Positions 18,315-30,213 are shown, counted from the stretch's first letter. The stretch is 64,000 nucleotides of DNA from UBA5972 sp964637875 (GCA_964637875.1 CAZWXK010000004.1:1-64000), one strand, 5' to 3'. A program made the numbers and translations. Notes: generated from the letters alone by a model not told the origin.

Positions 18315-19670
18315 ATGACCAATTACTGGAACACGGATACGTCTCCGGCCCCTTTTTCCCGCCACTCGGCCGTTTTCAGGTGGCTCCTGGAACGGGCTCT
18401 GGGTACATTCATTCGCCGGGGTACCCTGCAGCTGCGTCTGCCTGACGGAACCAGCCGGCGTTTCGGGAGGGGTGATCCCGAGATCGCGATAACCATCAGG
18501 ACCTGGCAGAGCCTGCGTCGGATCGCACTGAACCCTGATCTGGCCGTTGGCGAAGCATGGATGGACGGGACCCTGACTGTCGAGCGAGGCGATATATACG
18601 GGCTTCTCGATCTCTGCCTGTCCAATGCCGGCGCCGTGTCGGGCCTTGGCCTGCGCCGGTTGCGCCAGAGGCTGCGGCGACTTGTGCGACCGCTGTTGAT
18701 GCACAATACGCTCGGCGCTGCGCGCAGGAATGTTGCGCATCACTATGACCTGAGCGACGATCTCTATGCGCTTTTCCTCGACCCGGAACGGCAATATTCC
18801 TGCGCCTATTACGCAACGCCGGATGACAGCCTCGAGGAGGCGCAGGCGCGCAAGATGCGTCACATCGCTGCCAAACTCAGGCTGGCGCGGGGACAGAGGC
18901 TGCTGGATATCGGCTCGGGCTGGGGCGGGCTGGGGCTGTACCTGGCGCGCGAAGCCGGAGTCGATGTCACGGGGCTGACCCTGTCGGTCGAACAACAACG
19001 CCATGCCCAGGCCCGCGCCGCCCGAGAGGGCCTCTCGGACAATGCGCGCTTTGTGCTGCGTGACTATCGGCAGGAATCGGCAACCTATGACAGGATCGTT
19101 TCGGTCGGCATGTTCGAACATGTCGGAGCCGGGCATTACCGTGAATATTTTGCCAAGGTCGCGGCGCTGCTGAAACAGGACGGCGTGGCGATGATCCACA
19201 CCATCGGCAGTGTCACCGGGCCGGGCGCGCCGCATCCCTGGATTCGCAAGTACATCTTTCCCGGTGGTTATATCCCCTCGCTTTCGGAAATCGTGCCTGC
19301 GATCGAGCAGAGCGGGCTGGTGCTGACCGATGTCGAAGTCCTGCGCCTGCACTATGCCGAGACACTGAAAGCGTGGCGCGCGCGTTTCATGGCGCGCCGC
19401 GAAGAAGTGGCGGCACTTTATGACGAACGTTTCTGTCGGATGTGGGAATTTTACCTGGCGGTCTGCGAAGCCGGGTTCCGCCATAACGGTCTGGTGGTAT
19501 TCCAGCTTCAGCTGGCCCATCGCGTGGATGCATTGCCCCTGACCCGCAACTATATCGGTGCAGCCGAGCTTGCCCTGGGGCCGCCGCCGGAGATGGGCGC
19601 CGAACAGTGCCATTCGGCGCATCGCGAACATGTCGGAAGGGCACCTGCCGTGGGCGCACAGACCCCTTGA
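18315..19670 (+). CDS. cfa: Cyclopropane-fatty-acyl-phospholipid synthase family methyltransferase
   Basis: A 451-residue SAM-dependent enzyme that methylenates unsaturated acyl chains in membrane phospholipids. The SAM site is LLDIGSGWGGLGLYLA, preceded by the family segment NVAHHYDLSDDLYALFLD and YSCAYYATPDDSLEEAQ, and followed by MFEHVGAGHYREYF and YIFPGGYIPSLSE. ATG 18315 gives the usual N-terminal domain; the preceding 18071-18314 shows no other gene. The last bases overlap the exporter frame that follows. Confidence 0.88.
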   Translation: MTNYWNTDTSPAPFSRHSAVFRWLLERALGTFIRRGTLQLRLPDGTSRRFGRGDPEIAITIRTWQSLRRIALNPDLAVGEAWMDGTLTVERGDIYGLLDLCLSNAGAVSGLGLRRLRQRLRRLVRPLLMHNTLGAARRNVAHHYDLSDDLYALFLDPERQYSCAYYATPDDSLEEAQARKMRHIAAKLRLARGQRLLDIGSGWGGLGLYLAREAGVDVTGLTLSVEQQRHAQARAAREGLSDNARFVLRDYRQESATYDRIVSVGMFEHVGAGHYREYFAKVAALLKQDGVAMIHTIGSVTGPGAPHPWIRKYIFPGGYIPSLSEIVPAIEQSGLVLTDVEVLRLHYAETLKAWRARFMARREEVAALYDERFCRMWEFYLAVCEAGFRHNGLVVFQLQLAHRVDALPLTRNYIGAAELALGPPPEMGAEQCHSAHREHVGRAPAVGAQTP

Positions 19671-20590
19671 GAATTGTCGCAACCGGCAAGATCGTCCTTG
19701 TGATGTTCCTGTGGGCGGTCTGTTTCCCTCTGATAACGGCGGGCTTTGCCTATGCGCCGCATCTGATCTTTGCCGCGCTTCGGGCATTGATGGCGGGGGC
19801 TGTGCTGATCGGTGTCGGGCTTGCTCTCGGTTGTCCCTGGCCCCGTGGCCTTGGCGTCTGGAGCGTGCTGGCGTTGATCGGTCTGGGGGCTACCAGCCTG
19901 GGCTATCTGGGCATGTTCATGGCCGCCGAGTTCGTCCTGCCCGGTGTCGCGACGGTGCTTGCCAACACTCAGCCTCTGCTGGCGGCAATCCTTGCGGGGC
20001 TCTTTCTGAGTGAAAGGCTCTCGGGCATTGGCTGGATCGGCATGGGGCTGGGCCTTGGAGGTATCGTTCTCATTGCGATGCCCCAGATAGTCGAGAATCC
20101 GTTCGGAAATTTTGCCCTGGGGCTGGCCTATATCCTGCTGGCGGCGTTGGGTATCACCATCAGCAACGTGCTGATCCGGGCCATTGCCGGCAGGACCGAC
20201 CCGATCATGGCCATGGGTATACAGCTGGTGATAGGCGGCTTGCCATTGCTGGCAGGGGCACTGGTCATCGAGGATGTCGGGACGATCGACTGGTCGGCGA
20301 ATTTTCTGATCATCCTCGTCGGCATCAGCCTGTTCGGATCCGCCCTGGCCTACTGGATGTGGGGTGCAATCTTGCGCACGACCGAACTGAATCACGCCAA
20401 TGCCTTCAGCTTTCTGGTGCCCGCTTTCGGGCTGGCAATGGGCGCCATCTTTTTTGCCGAGCCCATCGGTTGGATCGAGTTCGCAGGAATCGGCCTGACA
20501 TTGGCGGGTATTGCCCTGGCCGGTCGCACCAGCCGTATCGGGATGGTTCCCGCGGCCGTTCCGCGGTCCGCAACCATGCCGAAACCATGA
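19667..20590 (+). CDS. EamA/DMT-superfamily exporter
   Basis: About 307 residues with ten hydrophobic helices in two EamA repeats (first FLWAVCFPLITAGF, second ILLAALGITISNVLIRAI), the drug/metabolite transporter fold. The start is uncertain: TTG 19667 overlaps the cfa stop (TTGA), while GTG 19607 would overlap cfa by 64 bases; neither has a strong ribosome-binding site. Substrate unknown. Coupling to cfa suggests co-transcription. Confidence 0.75.
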   Translation: MRIVATGKIVLVMFLWAVCFPLITAGFAYAPHLIFAALRALMAGAVLIGVGLALGCPWPRGLGVWSVLALIGLGATSLGYLGMFMAAEFVLPGVATVLANTQPLLAAILAGLFLSERLSGIGWIGMGLGLGGIVLIAMPQIVENPFGNFALGLAYILLAALGITISNVLIRAIAGRTDPIMAMGIQLVIGGLPLLAGALVIEDVGTIDWSANFLIILVGISLFGSALAYWMWGAILRTTELNHANAFSFLVPAFGLAMGAIFFAEPIGWIEFAGIGLTLAGIALAGRTSRIGMVPAAVPRSATMPKP

Positions 20591-20672
20591 TCGATCGGGG
20601 CGACGTTTCCCGCCCGTGGGACAGGGTGTCGCCACGGGTGGTCCGCCATGCGCGCCGGGGCAGGGAAGGCCC

Positions 20673-21389
20673 TCAGCAGGTGGTATCGCGCGACAGTTCC
20701 GGCGGGCGGCCCAGCAACAGGCGCAGATTGCGCTTGATCAGGTTGGTCCAGATCAGGAATGGCAAGCCGCGGAAGAAATCCAGCGCTGCCCCCGGGCCGG
20801 CACGCCTGAGGGTGCGCAGGGCGGTTGCCGGTGTCGGTGGGCGGAAATAGCTCCTGACGCGCATCTTGCGCCCCTTGACCAGCGCGGCCAGCGCCTTGCG
20901 TGTGGCCACCGGGTTGTTCCAGTCCGAGCGGAACACCACGCAGCCGTTCCTGTTGATGATGAAAACCGCGTTGGGCATGCTGCCATAGGATTGATGCGCC
21001 TTGCCGTCGAAATCGTCGATCAGGATCAGCCGCCCCTCACCGTCTTCGTCCTTCAGCCGCCGGGCGGCCGCTTTCTTGTCCTCGAAATCGCGGTGGCTGC
21101 CGATCTTGCCGCCGGGATGGGCCTCGCGCACATAGAGCACCACCGATGTCACCCCGGGGAATTCCTCGGACAGTTTTTCCATGACCGGCCGTCGGCTCTG
21201 AAACAACGGGCAGGTGATCGAGCCCATCTCGAGAACCAGGAAATCGCCGTCGAAATCCAGCAGGCGGCGCTTGCCGCCCGAAGGCGTGGTCAGCTCGAAA
21301 TCGGGCGCCCTTTCGCCCGGAGCGGGCCCCGCGACCTGCTCGAACTCATAGTCGTCGGTCGAAAACCTGTCGTAGTTGTATCCGGTCAT
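20673..21389 (-). CDS. Deiodinase-like thioredoxin-fold protein
   Basis: A 238-residue protein whose core resembles the iodothyronine deiodinase family. GSITCPLFQSR at about residue 56 matches the deiodinase active-site pattern GSCTUPPF, with cysteine in place of selenocysteine, and VVLYVREAHPGG matches the conserved YIxEAH segment after the second strand. MPNAVFIINRNGCVVFRSDW is the cis-Pro region of a thioredoxin fold. A C-terminal extension (RRAGPGAALDFFRGLPFLIW) may associate with the membrane. Substrate unknown; bacterial members are mostly uncharacterised and iodine chemistry is not implied. ATG 21389 is used; GTG 21392 precedes it. Confidence 0.7.
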   Translation of the reverse strand: MTGYNYDRFSTDDYEFEQVAGPAPGERAPDFELTTPSGGKRRLLDFDGDFLVLEMGSITCPLFQSRRPVMEKLSEEFPGVTSVVLYVREAHPGGKIGSHRDFEDKKAAARRLKDEDGEGRLILIDDFDGKAHQSYGSMPNAVFIINRNGCVVFRSDWNNPVATRKALAALVKGRKMRVRSYFRPPTPATALRTLRRAGPGAALDFFRGLPFLIWTNLIKRNLRLLLGRPPELSRDTTC

Positions 21390-21477
21390 CACGCAATGCT
21401 CCTGCCAGGAATGCCAGAGAGATGGCCCCCGTTTCCTGCCAGTGGGCTTTCAGTGACCTGACATGTCATCGGTGGGG

Positions 21478-23652
21478 TCAGTTGTCGTAATAGCCCCTGG
21501 AATAATACCCGTAATAGCCACCATATTTTCCACCATATCCGTATTTTTTCAGACCCTTGGGATCGATCTTTGACAGGATCAGCCCCGTGACCGGACGATT
21601 GACGGTCTCGAACATCTTCAGGCCCTGAATGACCTGGCTCTTGGGGGTCGAATCCCAGTGCACGGAATACAGGACGGCATCGACGGACTGCGCGATCACA
21701 CGCGCGTCGGGGACGACCAGAACGGGAGGGGTGTCGATCACGACGTACTCGTAGCTCTTGCGCATCTCTTCGATGAAGTGGTGGAACTTGTCCGACGAAA
21801 ACACATCGGCCGCGTTGGTCGAGGATTTTTCGCCGATGAGAACGTCAAAGCCGAGTTCGGCGTCACGATACAGAACGTCCTCCAGTTTCTCTTCGCCCGA
21901 AATCACCGAAAGCAGGCCTTTCTGAGCCTTGATGTCGAAATACTGAGAAAAGGTACGACGGCGGATGTCGCCCTCGATCAGCAGCACCTTCTTGCCCAGT
22001 CCGGCCAGGTTCTGCGACAGCGCCAGCGATGCGGTTGTCTTGCCTTCGCCGGGCAGGGCAGATGTCACCATGATCACCTTGGGCGGGTTGTCCACATTGG
22101 ACAGCAGGACCGAGGTGCGCAGGTTGCGTACCGATTCGGCGGCAGCCGAGGCGGGTTTCCTTATCAGATAGTTGAGGGCATCGAGCCGTTTGCGAATCGG
22201 CATCTTGGGGATCTGCCCCATGACGGTATAGCCCGTGCCGATTTCCAGTTCCTCGGCCGTGCGGAAGCCGTTTTGCATCATCTCGCGGGTCAGCACGATG
22301 CCGGCACCGGCAAACAGCCCCAGCAGCCCGGACAGGGCCAGGATCAGAGACTTGCGCGGTTTTGAAGCGCCGTTGGGCACCACCGCCCGCGACAGGACGC
22401 GGCTGTCGGCCTTTTGAATGCCTTGCTGAACCGAGGTTTCCTTGAGGCGTTTCAGGAAATAGTCATAGATCGTCTGGCTGGCGGCGGCCTCTTGCTGCAA
22501 TTGCTGGAGCTTGACGAGATCGGACGACTGCCGCTCGATCTGCGCAGCCAGCTTGGCGACCGAGCCCTTGAGGGCGTCGAGCTGGCTTTTGTTGCGTTCG
22601 TAATCCAGCCTCGCACGTTTCAACAGGGTTTCGAAAGCGGTATCGAATGTCGCGCGATCGACGCTGCCCGCCTTCAGCATTGCAAGTACACGGTTCAGGT
22701 TGCGATCATCGGCTATCCTGGCCATGGCGTCGGGGCTGCCGCTTGCGCGGGCCTGTTCCAGCGCCTTGATATGTGCCTGTTGTTGTTCCAGCGCCTTTTC
22801 GCCATTGCTGATCCGGTCACGGGTTTCCTTGAGCTGGCGTTGCAGCCCGGCCAGGGTTTCCGGGCTGATCAGTTCGGCCTGCGAATTGAAATCCTTGACC
22901 TTCTTGACCGCACGTTCAAGGTTCAGCTTGAGCTCGGCCACCCTGTCGGTCAGCCATTTGGTGGCCTGCTGGGTTGCCTTGAATTTTACATCCAGCTGAT
23001 CGAGGATATAGAGGTCTGCCAGCGTATTGGCGATCAATGCCGATTTTTCGGGCGCGGTGGTCGATGCGGTGATGTTGAACACATAGCTCTGGCGCTTGTT
23101 GCTCACGTCGATGGCCTGAAGAACCTGGTCGATGGTCGAATCCATGATCTCACGCCGGGTGGGCTGCAGGGGAGGGGCCTCCATGCCCAGAAGGCGTTTG
23201 ACGAACTTCTTTGCATCATAGGGGTTTTCGGGCTTCAGGCGGGTGTTGAATTCCGGATCTTCGGTCAGCTTCAGCTTTTTTACCAGCTTCTCGATCAGCC
23301 CGCGCGAGCGTATTACCTCGACCTCGGTGTTGATTGTCGCCTGGTCGCCCGACAAGCCGGAAATCACACTGGTCAGGTCGGTGACATTCTGCTGCTGGGG
23401 GTCAAGTGCGACCGTTGCCGTCGTCGTATAGATCGGAATGGCCACGCGATAGGCGTAATAGCCCCCGATGAACACGGCCAGAAAGGCAAGGGCCAAGATG
23501 ATCCACTTGCCCCGCCAGAGCGTTCCCATCAGGGCCAGAAGATCGATCTCGTCATCGTCATGGCTGGCCGCCGGAAAATGTTCGAATCCTTTTGCGCCCC
23601 CCGATTTTTCCGGGAGTTTCTCGGACAGTGAGACAACCTCGCTCTGGGACAT
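21478..23652 (-). CDS. Exopolysaccharide chain-length/tyrosine autokinase (Wzc/ExoP type)
   Basis: A 724-residue fusion of a Wzz chain-length domain and a BY-kinase. First TM near residue 52-70 (WIILALAFLAVFIGGYYAYR), a long periplasmic coiled coil (about 200-400), second TM near 430-450 preceded by SKPRKSLI, then a kinase with Walker A SALPGEGKTTASLAL, Walker A' VLLIEGDIRR and Walker B VVIDTPP. The tail is a tyrosine cluster (YGGKYGGYYGYYSRGYYDN), the autophosphorylation site. It controls polymer length and export of exopolysaccharide. A NusG-type gene lies just upstream. Confidence 0.92.
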   Translation of the reverse strand: MSQSEVVSLSEKLPEKSGGAKGFEHFPAASHDDDEIDLLALMGTLWRGKWIILALAFLAVFIGGYYAYRVAIPIYTTTATVALDPQQQNVTDLTSVISGLSGDQATINTEVEVIRSRGLIEKLVKKLKLTEDPEFNTRLKPENPYDAKKFVKRLLGMEAPPLQPTRREIMDSTIDQVLQAIDVSNKRQSYVFNITASTTAPEKSALIANTLADLYILDQLDVKFKATQQATKWLTDRVAELKLNLERAVKKVKDFNSQAELISPETLAGLQRQLKETRDRISNGEKALEQQQAHIKALEQARASGSPDAMARIADDRNLNRVLAMLKAGSVDRATFDTAFETLLKRARLDYERNKSQLDALKGSVAKLAAQIERQSSDLVKLQQLQQEAAASQTIYDYFLKRLKETSVQQGIQKADSRVLSRAVVPNGASKPRKSLILALSGLLGLFAGAGIVLTREMMQNGFRTAEELEIGTGYTVMGQIPKMPIRKRLDALNYLIRKPASAAAESVRNLRTSVLLSNVDNPPKVIMVTSALPGEGKTTASLALSQNLAGLGKKVLLIEGDIRRRTFSQYFDIKAQKGLLSVISGEEKLEDVLYRDAELGFDVLIGEKSSTNAADVFSSDKFHHFIEEMRKSYEYVVIDTPPVLVVPDARVIAQSVDAVLYSVHWDSTPKSQVIQGLKMFETVNRPVTGLILSKIDPKGLKKYGYGGKYGGYYGYYSRGYYDN

Positions 23653-23733
23653 TCAGATCAACTTTCAGTGGTATGGTTCACTTGTATGTAATTCACATAT
23701 ATACACCTTGAAAACAACTGCATCAGAAAAGTT

Positions 23734-24282
23734 TCACCTCCGCTGTACCGACTCGCGTGAAACCGCCACCCGCGTTGGCCTGCCCAGAAGGTCGAGCAGC
23801 ACCCAGACCCGTTGATCCGGGGTGATTTTTTCAACGGTTGTGACATAATCCGCAAAAGGTCCACTCAGAATGCGCACCTCGTCGCCGGGCTCAAGCACTT
23901 CGGGCGGCAGCAGGCGACCGTCCTGGTCGCAGCGCATCCGCAGCCCCTGCACCAGCCCCTGCGGAACCGGGGTGGGGGCATCGGTGCCGAATCGCACCAG
24001 GCGCGCAACACCATAGGTCGAATTGATCGCGCGCCAGGGCGCACTGTCCGGCTGGAACGCCACAAAGAGGTAGCCGGGGAAAAGCGGCTGCCACGTCTGA
24101 ACAAAGCGCGCGCCCTTTTTTCGTGTGGTCGGCTGCATGGGGCAGAACAGGGGAAAACCCTGTCTTTCCAGATTTCGTCGCGCCGTTGCAAGCCCGTTCG
24201 GCTTGAGCTGGATCAGGAACCAGGGGCTGGAGGAACCCTCGACCGACAGGTTGATGAACATGTGTTTCAAGGAAAATCCCAT
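23734..24282 (-). CDS. NusG/RfaH-family transcription antiterminator
   Basis: A 182-residue NusG paralogue: NGN domain at about 20-115 (PWFLIQLKPNGLATARRNLE, WQPLFPGYLFVAF) and a C-terminal KOW domain (LEPGDEVRILSGPFADYVTT). Specialised NusG proteins such as RfaH let polymerase read through long polysaccharide or secretion operons. Position just upstream of the autokinase, same strand, supports an exopolysaccharide role. ATG 24282 or ATG 24261 may be the start. No ops-like pause element was recognised. Confidence 0.82.
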   Translation of the reverse strand: MGFSLKHMFINLSVEGSSSPWFLIQLKPNGLATARRNLERQGFPLFCPMQPTTRKKGARFVQTWQPLFPGYLFVAFQPDSAPWRAINSTYGVARLVRFGTDAPTPVPQGLVQGLRMRCDQDGRLLPPEVLEPGDEVRILSGPFADYVTTVEKITPDQRVWVLLDLLGRPTRVAVSRESVQRR

Positions 24283-24565
24283 CTGCGTTCAGGAGTGAAC
24301 ATATATGATGGTGGTTGAAATGAAAGGGGGGATTTCCTTACCCCTTGTATCGAACACATCGAGGGAAAAACAACAGCGCGAATATCGGTCGGTGCCGTGT
24401 GGGCGAACCGTTCGTGTCTCGGTTCCTGCAAACAGGCAACGCCGGGCGGGGCTTGTTCCGGGCGCGTCGCGTATCCGGTGTTTCTGGTCCCCGCCCGCCG
24501 TCGGTGGCAATGCAATGGGCAATGTGGTTCCGCCCACGGATACGCGTGTACCCGTGGGCAGTGTT

Positions 24566-25897
24566 TCAATAGTGATAGGCGCTCTCGCCATGGCTCGACT
24601 GGTCGAGGCCTTCGCGCTCTTCTTCCTCGGTGACGCGCAGCCCCATGACCATGTCGATCCCCTTGAAGAGGACATAACTGCCGATGCCGCCCCACAGGAT
24701 GGTGATGCCCACGGCCTTGGCCTGGATGATGGTCTGGCCGATCATGGTAATTCCGTCGGCATAGCCCACGCCCCCAAGCGAGGTCGATGTAAAGATGCCG
24801 GTTCCGATCGCGCCGATGATGCCGCCGATGCCATGAACGCCGAACACGTCGAGACTGTCGTCATAACCCAGCCTGTTCTTGACCGGGCCGACGAAGATGT
24901 AGCAACCCAGTGCGGCGATGGCGCCAAGGGCGATCGCGCCGACCGGGCCGACTGTCCCGGCCGCGGGGGTGACTGCAACCAGGCCGGCGATCATGCCGGT
25001 CGCCGCGCCCAGCAACGACGCCTTGCCGCGCATCAGCCCCTCGATCAGCGACCAGGCAAGGATTGCGCCCGCAGTGGCGGTAAAGGTGTTGATCATTGCC
25101 AGGCCCGCGCCGCCATTGGCCTCGAGGTTCGAGCCCGCGTTGAAGCCGAACCATCCGACCCAGAGGATGCCCGCACCAACCAGCGTCAGGGTCATCGAAT
25201 GGGGGGCCATCATGTCCTTGCCCAGGCCGATGCGCGGACCGATCACGATGGCGCCCATCAGGGCCGCAATGCCGGCATTGATGTGGACAACCGTTCCGCC
25301 CGCGAAATCAAGTGCGCCCATGTTGTAGAGATAGCCCGAGCCATCCCACACCATATGGGCAATCGGGAAATAGACCACCGTCACCCAGAGAAGGATGAAT
25401 ACCATCAGGGCCGAAAACTTGATCCGCTCGGCAAAGGCGCCAATGATCAGCGCGGGTGTAATGGCCGCAAAGGTCATCTGGAACGCGATGAAGATGTATT
25501 CCGGGATGACGACGCCATCGGTAAAGGTCGCCGACATGGAATCCATCGAAACCCCGGCCAGGAACAGCTTGCCAAGCCCGCCCCAGAAGGGGCTGGTGCC
25601 GCCGCCAAAGGCAAAGGAATATCCGTAGGTGACCCACAGCACGATGACCAGTGCCGTGATCATGGTACACTGCATCAATACGCTGAGCATGTTCTTGGTG
25701 CGCACCAGCCCGCCATAGAACAGGGCAAGGCCCGGCAGGATCATCATCAGCACGAGCAGGGTCGAGACCAGCATCCAGGCCACATCCCCCTTGTCCATGG
25801 TTTCGCCGGCTGCCTGCGCCAGGGCAGCGCCGGGGATGAGGCCGAGCAGGGCCGCCGGAGCAAGTGTCGCGGCCAGTTTGGAAAATTCGGGTTTCAT
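24566..25897 (-). CDS. amtB: Ammonium transporter AmtB
   Basis: A 443-residue ammonium channel with a cleavable N-terminal signal (AALLGLIPGAALAQA) and 11 helices. It keeps the aspartate in GALDFAGGTVVH and the twin histidines of the conduction path (HINAG and VFGVHGIGG). It follows glnK by 23 bases on the same strand, the usual glnK-amtB pair in which the PII protein plugs the channel when nitrogen is plentiful. Confidence 0.94.
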   Translation of the reverse strand: MKPEFSKLAATLAPAALLGLIPGAALAQAAGETMDKGDVAWMLVSTLLVLMMILPGLALFYGGLVRTKNMLSVLMQCTMITALVIVLWVTYGYSFAFGGGTSPFWGGLGKLFLAGVSMDSMSATFTDGVVIPEYIFIAFQMTFAAITPALIIGAFAERIKFSALMVFILLWVTVVYFPIAHMVWDGSGYLYNMGALDFAGGTVVHINAGIAALMGAIVIGPRIGLGKDMMAPHSMTLTLVGAGILWVGWFGFNAGSNLEANGGAGLAMINTFTATAGAILAWSLIEGLMRGKASLLGAATGMIAGLVAVTPAAGTVGPVGAIALGAIAALGCYIFVGPVKNRLGYDDSLDVFGVHGIGGIIGAIGTGIFTSTSLGGVGYADGITMIGQTIIQAKAVGITILWGGIGSYVLFKGIDMVMGLRVTEEEEREGLDQSSHGESAYHY

Positions 25898-25920
25898 CTT
25901 TTCTTACCTTTCACGGATTA

Positions 25921-26259
25921 TCAGAGTGCGTCTTCGCCGGTTTCGCCGGTACGCACGCGCACTGCCTGTTCGACATCGAGGACAAAGATCTTGCCGTCCC
26001 CGATCTTTTCTGTGCGGGCGGTGTTCTGGATGATCTCGACGACCTGCTCGGTCAGCGCGTCGGCCACCACCAGCTCGATCTTGACCTTGGGGACGAAATT
26101 CACGGTGTATTCCGCCCCCCGATAGATCTCGGTATGTCCAGACTGCGCGCCGAAACCCTTGATTTCGGTAACCATCATGCCGCGCACACCAGCGCCGGTG
26201 AGCGCCTCGCGGACTTCGTCCAGCTTGAAGGGTTTGATTGCTGCGATTATCAGTTTCAC
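25921..26259 (-). CDS. glnK: Nitrogen regulatory PII protein
   Basis: A 112-residue PII protein binding ATP/ADP and 2-oxoglutarate. The T-loop has Y46 and the uridylylation site Y51 (TEIYRGAEYTVNF), and the C-terminal signature GDGKIFVLDVEQAVRVRTGE is intact. It is named GlnK because amtB follows directly; glnB is normally beside glnA, which is not here. The gap 26260-26541 towards the PBP gene should hold both promoters; no convincing sigma-54 site was found. Confidence 0.93.
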   Translation of the reverse strand: MKLIIAAIKPFKLDEVREALTGAGVRGMMVTEIKGFGAQSGHTEIYRGAEYTVNFVPKVKIELVVADALTEQVVEIIQNTARTEKIGDGKIFVLDVEQAVRVRTGETGEDAL

Positions 26260-26541
26260 GTCGCTTTCCTTTTCCTTTGCGCCGCGATTCCCGGGGGGCT
26301 GTCCCGGGGCACGCCCTGTGTACGCGCAAAGAAAACCGGCAGAATCGGCCGTGCAGGCAAGTCGCTACAGGCCAAAACAGGGCGGTTGGCCCGGAGATAT
26401 GCACAAAAAACACACAAAAGAAGCGTGACGATTAAAAATTAGTCACTTGCCGCACGGTAAAAATGATGTGCCTATACTCCACATCATCCGTGGTTCAGGC
26501 TATGGTGGCGCCAACAACAAGATGATGCAGGCAACAGTTTC

Positions 26542-28782
<2,241 letters not shown>

Positions 28783-28874
28783 GAACACGCAGCAGGCGAG
28801 AACACGCAGCTGTGGCCAGACGGGCGGCGACGGGCGGCCCGGGGCCGACCTGGGGCGACCGGGCCGTGCCGCGG

Positions 28875-29486
28875 TCATCCCAGGTTTGCGAGATCCTTGA
28901 TCAGCTTTTCGATATTGCCGCCGCGGCGGTCCAGCATCGCACCGATTTCGGTTCGTTCTGTGGCCAGCAGGCTGATTCCCTCGATATAGAGGTTGAACAT
29001 GCGATTCCGGCCGCTCTTGTCCGAGACCTGCCAGTCCACCTCGAAAGGGGTCTGGCCAGGCAGATAGGCCATCGACACCACCAGATACCCGCTCTTGACC
29101 TTGCGGGTTGCGGTGACAACGATCTTGCCACCTATGAATTCGCGAAAACGCTTGCCGTATTTCGCCGAGAGATAGGAAATGAAGGCCTGGGTATAGCGCT
29201 TGCGCTGGCTGGGGGTGGCACGACGCCATGCCACGCCGAGCGAGCTGCGCGCGATGATGTCGAGATCCGCATATTTGCGGAGCAGGCCCTGGAAATCCCG
29301 GTACATGGCGCGCTCGGGCTTGCCTGAATTGATGATCGCGTTCAGATCATCGACAAGCTTGCCGATCAGACCGGTCGCCTCTTGTTGCGTCAGGGCGGAT
29401 GCCCCGGATGGCAGTGATGCAACCAGGGCAACCGACGCCACAGCCGCAAGTGCCTCGCGACGGGTGGGTAAACGGTTACTGTGCAT
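28875..29486 (-). CDS. mlaC: MlaC-family periplasmic phospholipid shuttle
   Basis: A 203-residue MlaC/Ttg2D protein that carries phospholipids between the outer and inner membrane. The N terminus looks like a Tat signal (PTRREALAAVASVALVASL, Ala-rich core, cleavage near ASAL). Family motifs include FQGLLRKYADLDIIARSSLG and RYTQAFISYLSAKYG. It overlaps the end of mlaA, so the outer- and periplasmic parts form one operon; the inner-membrane mlaDEF genes are not in this window. Confidence 0.88.
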   Translation of the reverse strand: MHSNRLPTRREALAAVASVALVASLPSGASALTQQEATGLIGKLVDDLNAIINSGKPERAMYRDFQGLLRKYADLDIIARSSLGVAWRRATPSQRKRYTQAFISYLSAKYGKRFREFIGGKIVVTATRKVKSGYLVVSMAYLPGQTPFEVDWQVSDKSGRNRMFNLYIEGISLLATERTEIGAMLDRRGGNIEKLIKDLANLG

Positions 29487-30213
29487 AGGGATCCTCCAAC
29501 GCGGCGTCGGACAGACCGCCGGTCAGGTCCTGTCTGCGTTTCTGCAGATACAGAAGCCGTCCCTGGGCATAGCTGTCGACGCTTTCATATAGCACCGAGT
29601 CGATGAAGCCGGAATACTTGTCCCGATCATCCAGCTTCTTGAGAACATGGGCAAGCGTGCCGATCACGCGCGCCTGTCCCCGGCCGATGCCGCGCGGCAA
29701 AAGACGATCCACCGGATCGATCAGGAAATCGACAACGCTGCCAAGGGCATCACGTTCGGTGCTGGGGCCCAGCACGGGGAGTTCCAGATAGGCCCCTTCG
29801 CCAATTCCCCAGCGATACAGGGTTTGTCCGAAATCGGCGGGCCTTTCATAGATGCCGACCCTTGATGCCACGTCAAACAGGCCCGCCACGCCCAGTGTCG
29901 TGTTGATGGTCATCCGCAGGCTGTTGTGTACCGCATCGTTCAGCCTGAGCTGCAACAGATCGTTCAGCACCATGCGGGGCAGCGAAAGATTGGATGCGAA
30001 ATTGTTGATACCGGTGGCAACCGGCCCCGGAGCGACCTTGCCGTAATCGCGCGCCGCCGGTTTGAGGATGGTCTTGTCAAGCTGCTTGTTGAAGGCGTGG
30101 ACCTTGCGGTTCTGTTTCTCGAACGGATCGTTGATTCCCGAGACCTGCCGCGCGGGCGCACATGCCGCGACGACCAGCGACGCGATCAGCAGCAAGGGAA
30201 AAACGGGCCGCAT
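29476..30213 (-). CDS. mlaA: MlaA/VacJ outer-membrane lipoprotein
   Basis: A 245-residue lipoprotein: signal MRPVFPLLLIASLVVAAC with a lipobox ending at C18. It matches MlaA (INDPFEKQNRKVHAFNKQLD; NDLLQLRLNDAVHNSLRMTI), which removes misplaced phospholipids from the outer leaflet and passes them to MlaC. ATG 30213 is chosen because it places the lipobox correctly. The C terminus overlaps mlaC by 11 bases. Confidence 0.9.
   Translation of the reverse strand: MRPVFPLLLIASLVVAACAPARQVSGINDPFEKQNRKVHAFNKQLDKTILKPAARDYGKVAPGPVATGINNFASNLSLPRMVLNDLLQLRLNDAVHNSLRMTINTTLGVAGLFDVASRVGIYERPADFGQTLYRWGIGEGAYLELPVLGPSTERDALGSVVDFLIDPVDRLLPRGIGRGQARVIGTLAHVLKKLDDRDKYSGFIDSVLYESVDSYAQGRLLYLQKRRQDLTGGLSDAALEDPYAQ

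Noticed and set aside
17549..18322. Minus-strand 257-codon Ala/Met/Ser-rich frame opposite the Gly/His-rich gene
   Set aside because: Follows from the GGC/CAT-rich repeats; the plus-strand frame has a ribosome-binding site and a TM start.
24283..24565. Possible ops-type element before the NusG paralogue
   Set aside because: No match to the known ops core and no clear pause hairpin.
26260..26541. Sigma-54 promoter for glnK
   Set aside because: A GC...GGCC pair was seen but the spacing was wrong for the -24/-12 GG-N10-GC pattern.
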